From NCBI GenBank assembly GCA_038373885.1, contig JAWZYV010013131.1, forward strand, positions 62,001 to 126,000: a DNA stretch of 64,000 bases. The letters run 5' to 3'. Under the pieces are notes generated by a model, which made no database searches, was not told where the DNA came from, and worked only from the letters and a program-made list of their open reading frames with translations. Positions 61,298-64,000 of the stretch are shown piece after piece. Source of the DNA: Cheiracanthium punctorium. Its lineage: Eukaryota > Arthropoda > Arachnida > Araneae > Cheiracanthiidae. The position numbers were made by a program, and so were the translations under genes. The first letter of the stretch is position 1. Each line of letters starts with the position of its first letter.

Positions 61298-61540
61298 TGT
61301 AGAAATGTTAGCAGATTTACGGCACAACCTTGGTAAGCGTGGGATTTCAACATAACATTTTATTAGAACGGAAGAAACAGGCACATCACATAACAAGGTA
61401 ACATCAAGAAGGAAAAAAGTATAGATTTGTTTGTGTTTGTGGGATTACGGCCAATTAGCTACGTGTGGGCTCTAGGCCGATGGGTCGGGTGCCCTCCGTG
61501 GGGGTCTTTCTAAGGGGTCTTAACCCGTATTTACGCTGAG
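61298..61540 (-). mobile_element. probable copia LTR/leader remnant
   Basis: It is upstream of the candidate primer site. On the minus strand it holds a TTCTAATAAAATG poly(A)-type signal (about 61360) and ends ...TTTCTACA. Its distal part (61436-61532) is shared with 42650-42750. The outer boundary and the second LTR were not found. Confidence 0.4.
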
Positions 61541-63298
61541 TGAAAAATGTATAGAAGAAGGAAAAAGAATGCGTCCGCGAGCACAGTTACAGTTAAGTAG
61601 ATAAATGTTTATTGAGGGATACGGCATTCAGGAGGATAAGACATTGCACAATAAAAAAATTAACAATTCAATACTCAAAAATTTATTCTTACTTTTATGT
61701 CGCATTTTTGGGACACATTTTTCGGACAATTTTTAATAAAGGGGTGTGAGAGATAAAATGACATAGTCATTAATAAATCATAAAATATTTCTTCTATAAC
61801 AATGGAAAAATACTGTACTAAAACAGATGAAATTTGAGAACAGTTATTTTTAACTCTTGAAAACAAAAAGTAAATAGTGCAATAAGTATAATTAATAAAA
61901 TAGATAAAAGGGCTTACTTTTGTCCCCTTTTATCAAAACAACTCTACAGCCACTGGTATCACTGGGGATCGAATCAGCTTTTAGCGGTAGAGTCTGTGTG
62001 TAGTGTACGTCCAAAACAAAGTTCATTGGAAGAATTGGAAATTGCAAATCTATGCGTTCACTACAAAAAAAAGAAAAAAACTCCACAGCCACTGGACATT
62101 AGCAGGGCTTGACTGTCAAGAAAGATTTGACGGTCAAAAACTGAAGCGGCCGACTTTGATTTTCAAAGGGTTTTTCCAATAAGCAAGGAGAGGCATCATT
62201 TTTTATTTAAACAAATCTACATTTCCCCTCTCAAAATGCAACTATAATGGATGTCTTTACCTTAAGGAATTCCTGACAAAAAAAACCCAAATGATCAGTA
62301 CATTGTAGTATTTTTTCCAGACTAATACTTTATCTTTATTTAAAATTTACCGATTTGACACGAAAATTACGAAAACTACTTACCTGTACTCATACACAAA
62401 ACAAGTTAATATTTCACTACAGGATACAGATATTCGGCTGGTAAAATTCATTTAACAACCAAACTTGACACGCAGACAACATTTATTTAGCTTAGCTCTT
62501 TGTAATCCATTCTTTGCAGCTCATTCAATAATCCCTCCAACCCTCTTGGACATCTTCCGTGTTCTTCGTCGGGTATTTCCCCCCTAACCAGGTAGCGAAA
62601 GATTAACAACAGACTTGAAATATAAAACATCATGTTACATACAAAATTTTTTAAAGCTTCCTCCCCTCACAAAGTCAATATGCTTGCGGGGATAACTGAT
62701 CCTAGTCTATTTAAGTGAACACAGATGTGACTGATTTTTGAGTTAACGGGAGATAAAAGTGCCGCATTCGGCATTTAAATCACTCCAATTTTTCACAGAA
62801 TCTTAATGATCATTTCGTGATGACAACATGTTCTTAAGTTTTGTTTGTAAGTCCAGAAAAACGATCATTTTATGCCTTGTTAAAAAACCGCTTTTCTTGC
62901 GAGGTGTGAAATACATTACAATGAAACTCATTTTCTATTTTCTGTAAACTCTCTTCCCGCGGCACTTTCGTTAATGTTAGCGACCTGTTAAATTTACAGC
63001 ATTCTGAGCTCAATGCTCGTGTTTTTCCTTGACTTGGACAGAAATTTTTAAGAGTCCAGTACGTTATTTTTATTTATTAATTAATTAATTTATTTATTAT
63101 ATTCTTCTTTTATTTATTAACTATTTATTTTTTATTTTTATTTATTTATTTATTTATTTTGGGGGGGGGGTGTTGGTATTGTAAATATTTTTAGAAAAGT
63201 AATGTGCAAAAAGATATTTCACAATTTGAGGAGCTGGGACGACTTTTAACGTGATTTCATTAACCTAAAGCTCGGCATAAGCGGGAGACAGGGGTCGA
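61541..63298. other. intergenic, no gene seen
   Basis: AT-rich with (TTTA)n low complexity and a poly-G run at 63060-63172. A repeated CT(A/C)CAGCCACTGG motif is at about 61944 and 62081. No exon is seen. Confidence 0.5.
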
Positions 63299-63585
63299 TA
63301 CAAACAAAAATTGGGTCCGTTTCGTGGCCCTTTCACAAAATTACAATCGATTTAAAGGGAAGCCCTTCACAAAAATACAATCGAGTATAACTGCCCTTCA
63401 TTGGCATTTTACCCTACATTTTAATGTGTTTCATCAATTAACAAAAAAGTGACTTTTATTAAAATTTGGTTTGAAAATTCACAAAAATAAGAGCTGAAAT
63501 TCACAAAATTAAGCATTGAAATTCACAAAAGTATGCAGTTTTTACTAAAATGGGACGCTGGAAAATATTCCTGGATCTACCCCTG
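63299..63585. mobile_element. possible hAT-like remnant
   Basis: CAGGGGTCGATAC and GGATCTACCCCTG are approximate inverse ends. CACAAAA(T)TACAATCGA repeats lie inside. There is no TSD. Confidence 0.4.
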
Positions 63586-63599
63586 ATAGATTACCCAGA

Positions 63600-63795
63600 C
63601 AGCACAGCAAACTTGCAGTAAGCTTGATTTATCAAGTCAATAAACTTGAATTAAGCTTGAAAATTTCAAGCGTGTAAGCTTAATGCAAGCTTGAATCAAG
63701 TGTTCAAGTTTACACTTGCCCAACTTGCATTAAGCTTGGCATAGCAAGCTTGAATCAAGCTTGACATAGCAAGCTTAACTTCAAGCTTAAAAAAT
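63600..63795. repeat. AAGCTTG-rich palindromic tract
   Basis: CAAGCTTG/TAAGCTTG and AACTTG half-motifs occur more than a dozen times in 195 bases in both orientations, giving multiple nested short palindromes. Confidence 0.7.
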
Positions 63796-63904
63796 TTTCC
63801 AAAAAAAAAAAATTCCCAAATACACGGGGCGCCCGTCGGTGAACTCGCCCCACATATTTTATTTTCCCCTCTACGCTGAAATTTCAAGTTACTTTAATCA
63901 ATTT

Positions 63905-63986
63905 CCATCAAGCGTTCGCGGCTGGGATCGAACTCAAGTCCTAAGGTTTGGGAAGGCAGCGTCCTAACCACTCAGCCAACCTGACT
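63905..63986 (-). pseudogene. tRNA-derived SINE head (tRNA-like pseudogene)
   Basis: The minus strand carries TGGCTGAGTGGTTAGG (A box, 63963-63978) and GAGTTCGATCC (B box, 63925-63935) separated by an extra-arm-sized spacer, as in Ser/Leu-type tRNAs. The acceptor ends do not pair, so it is a SINE or pseudo-tRNA rather than a tRNA gene. The SINE body probably continues to about 63800. Confidence 0.7.
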
Positions 63987-64000
63987 TGCGCTGATACGAC

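Noticed and set aside
63905..63986. Functional tRNA gene
   Set aside because: A and B boxes are present but the acceptor stem does not pair, so a SINE head or pseudogene is more likely.

Overview
The window is a stretch of an animal nuclear genome, almost certainly an arthropod. It is AT-rich, carries one developmental gene with a very long intron, and is packed with non-autonomous transposons that have clean target-site duplications (TSDs). The gene's protein motifs, a Ty1/copia-type gag and the abundance of hAT/mariner/pogo MITEs (miniature inverted-repeat elements) would suit a chelicerate such as a spider. That narrower placement is inference and not proven by anything in the window. There are no bacterial-type genes, operons, CRISPR arrays or phage modules.

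The only convincing host gene is an NK4/tinman/Nkx2-5 cardiac homeobox gene on the minus strand. Exon 1 (49620-50043) starts at a well-placed ATG and encodes the N-terminal tinman (TN, Groucho-binding eh1-like) motif. A GTAAGT donor, a 22.4-kb intron and a pyrimidine-rich TTTCTTTCTAG acceptor lead to exon 2 (26584-27227), which encodes the homeodomain (Tyr54, NK2 class), the NK2-specific domain and the C terminus. The splice phases match and give a deduced protein of 355 residues.

Layout. 1-26 kb lies downstream of the gene and holds degenerate tandem arrays, a partly duplicated solo LTR, and nested hAT, piggyBac-like, mariner-like and pogo-like elements. 26.1-27.2 kb is the terminal exon and probable 3' UTR. 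27.2-49.6 kb is the intron, with hAT and mariner MITEs, a 2-kb minisatellite-like array (34.7-36.7 kb), a poly(A)-tailed retrocopy-like segment, a long imperfect hairpin (42.5 kb) and a 155-bp tandem repeat (46.2-46.7 kb). 49.6-50.04 kb is coding exon 1. 50-58 kb is the upstream flank, with a hAT MITE only about 510 bp from the ATG, a nested-insertion cluster and a motif-dense candidate regulatory block at 56.44-56.50 kb. 58-64 kb holds a large foldback piggyBac-like element, TA microsatellites, a broken copia gag whose zinc-knuckle segment is duplicated 1 kb away, an A/T-rich flank and a tRNA-derived SINE fragment at the edge.

I did not find an evidently new multi-gene system. The items most worth a second look are the deeply TE-invaded tinman locus with a MITE next to its start, the zinc-knuckle duplication, an unexplained 85-codon open stretch fused to it, the 250-bp foldback, the 110-nt hairpin and a few TE-free motif-rich blocks that could be enhancers.
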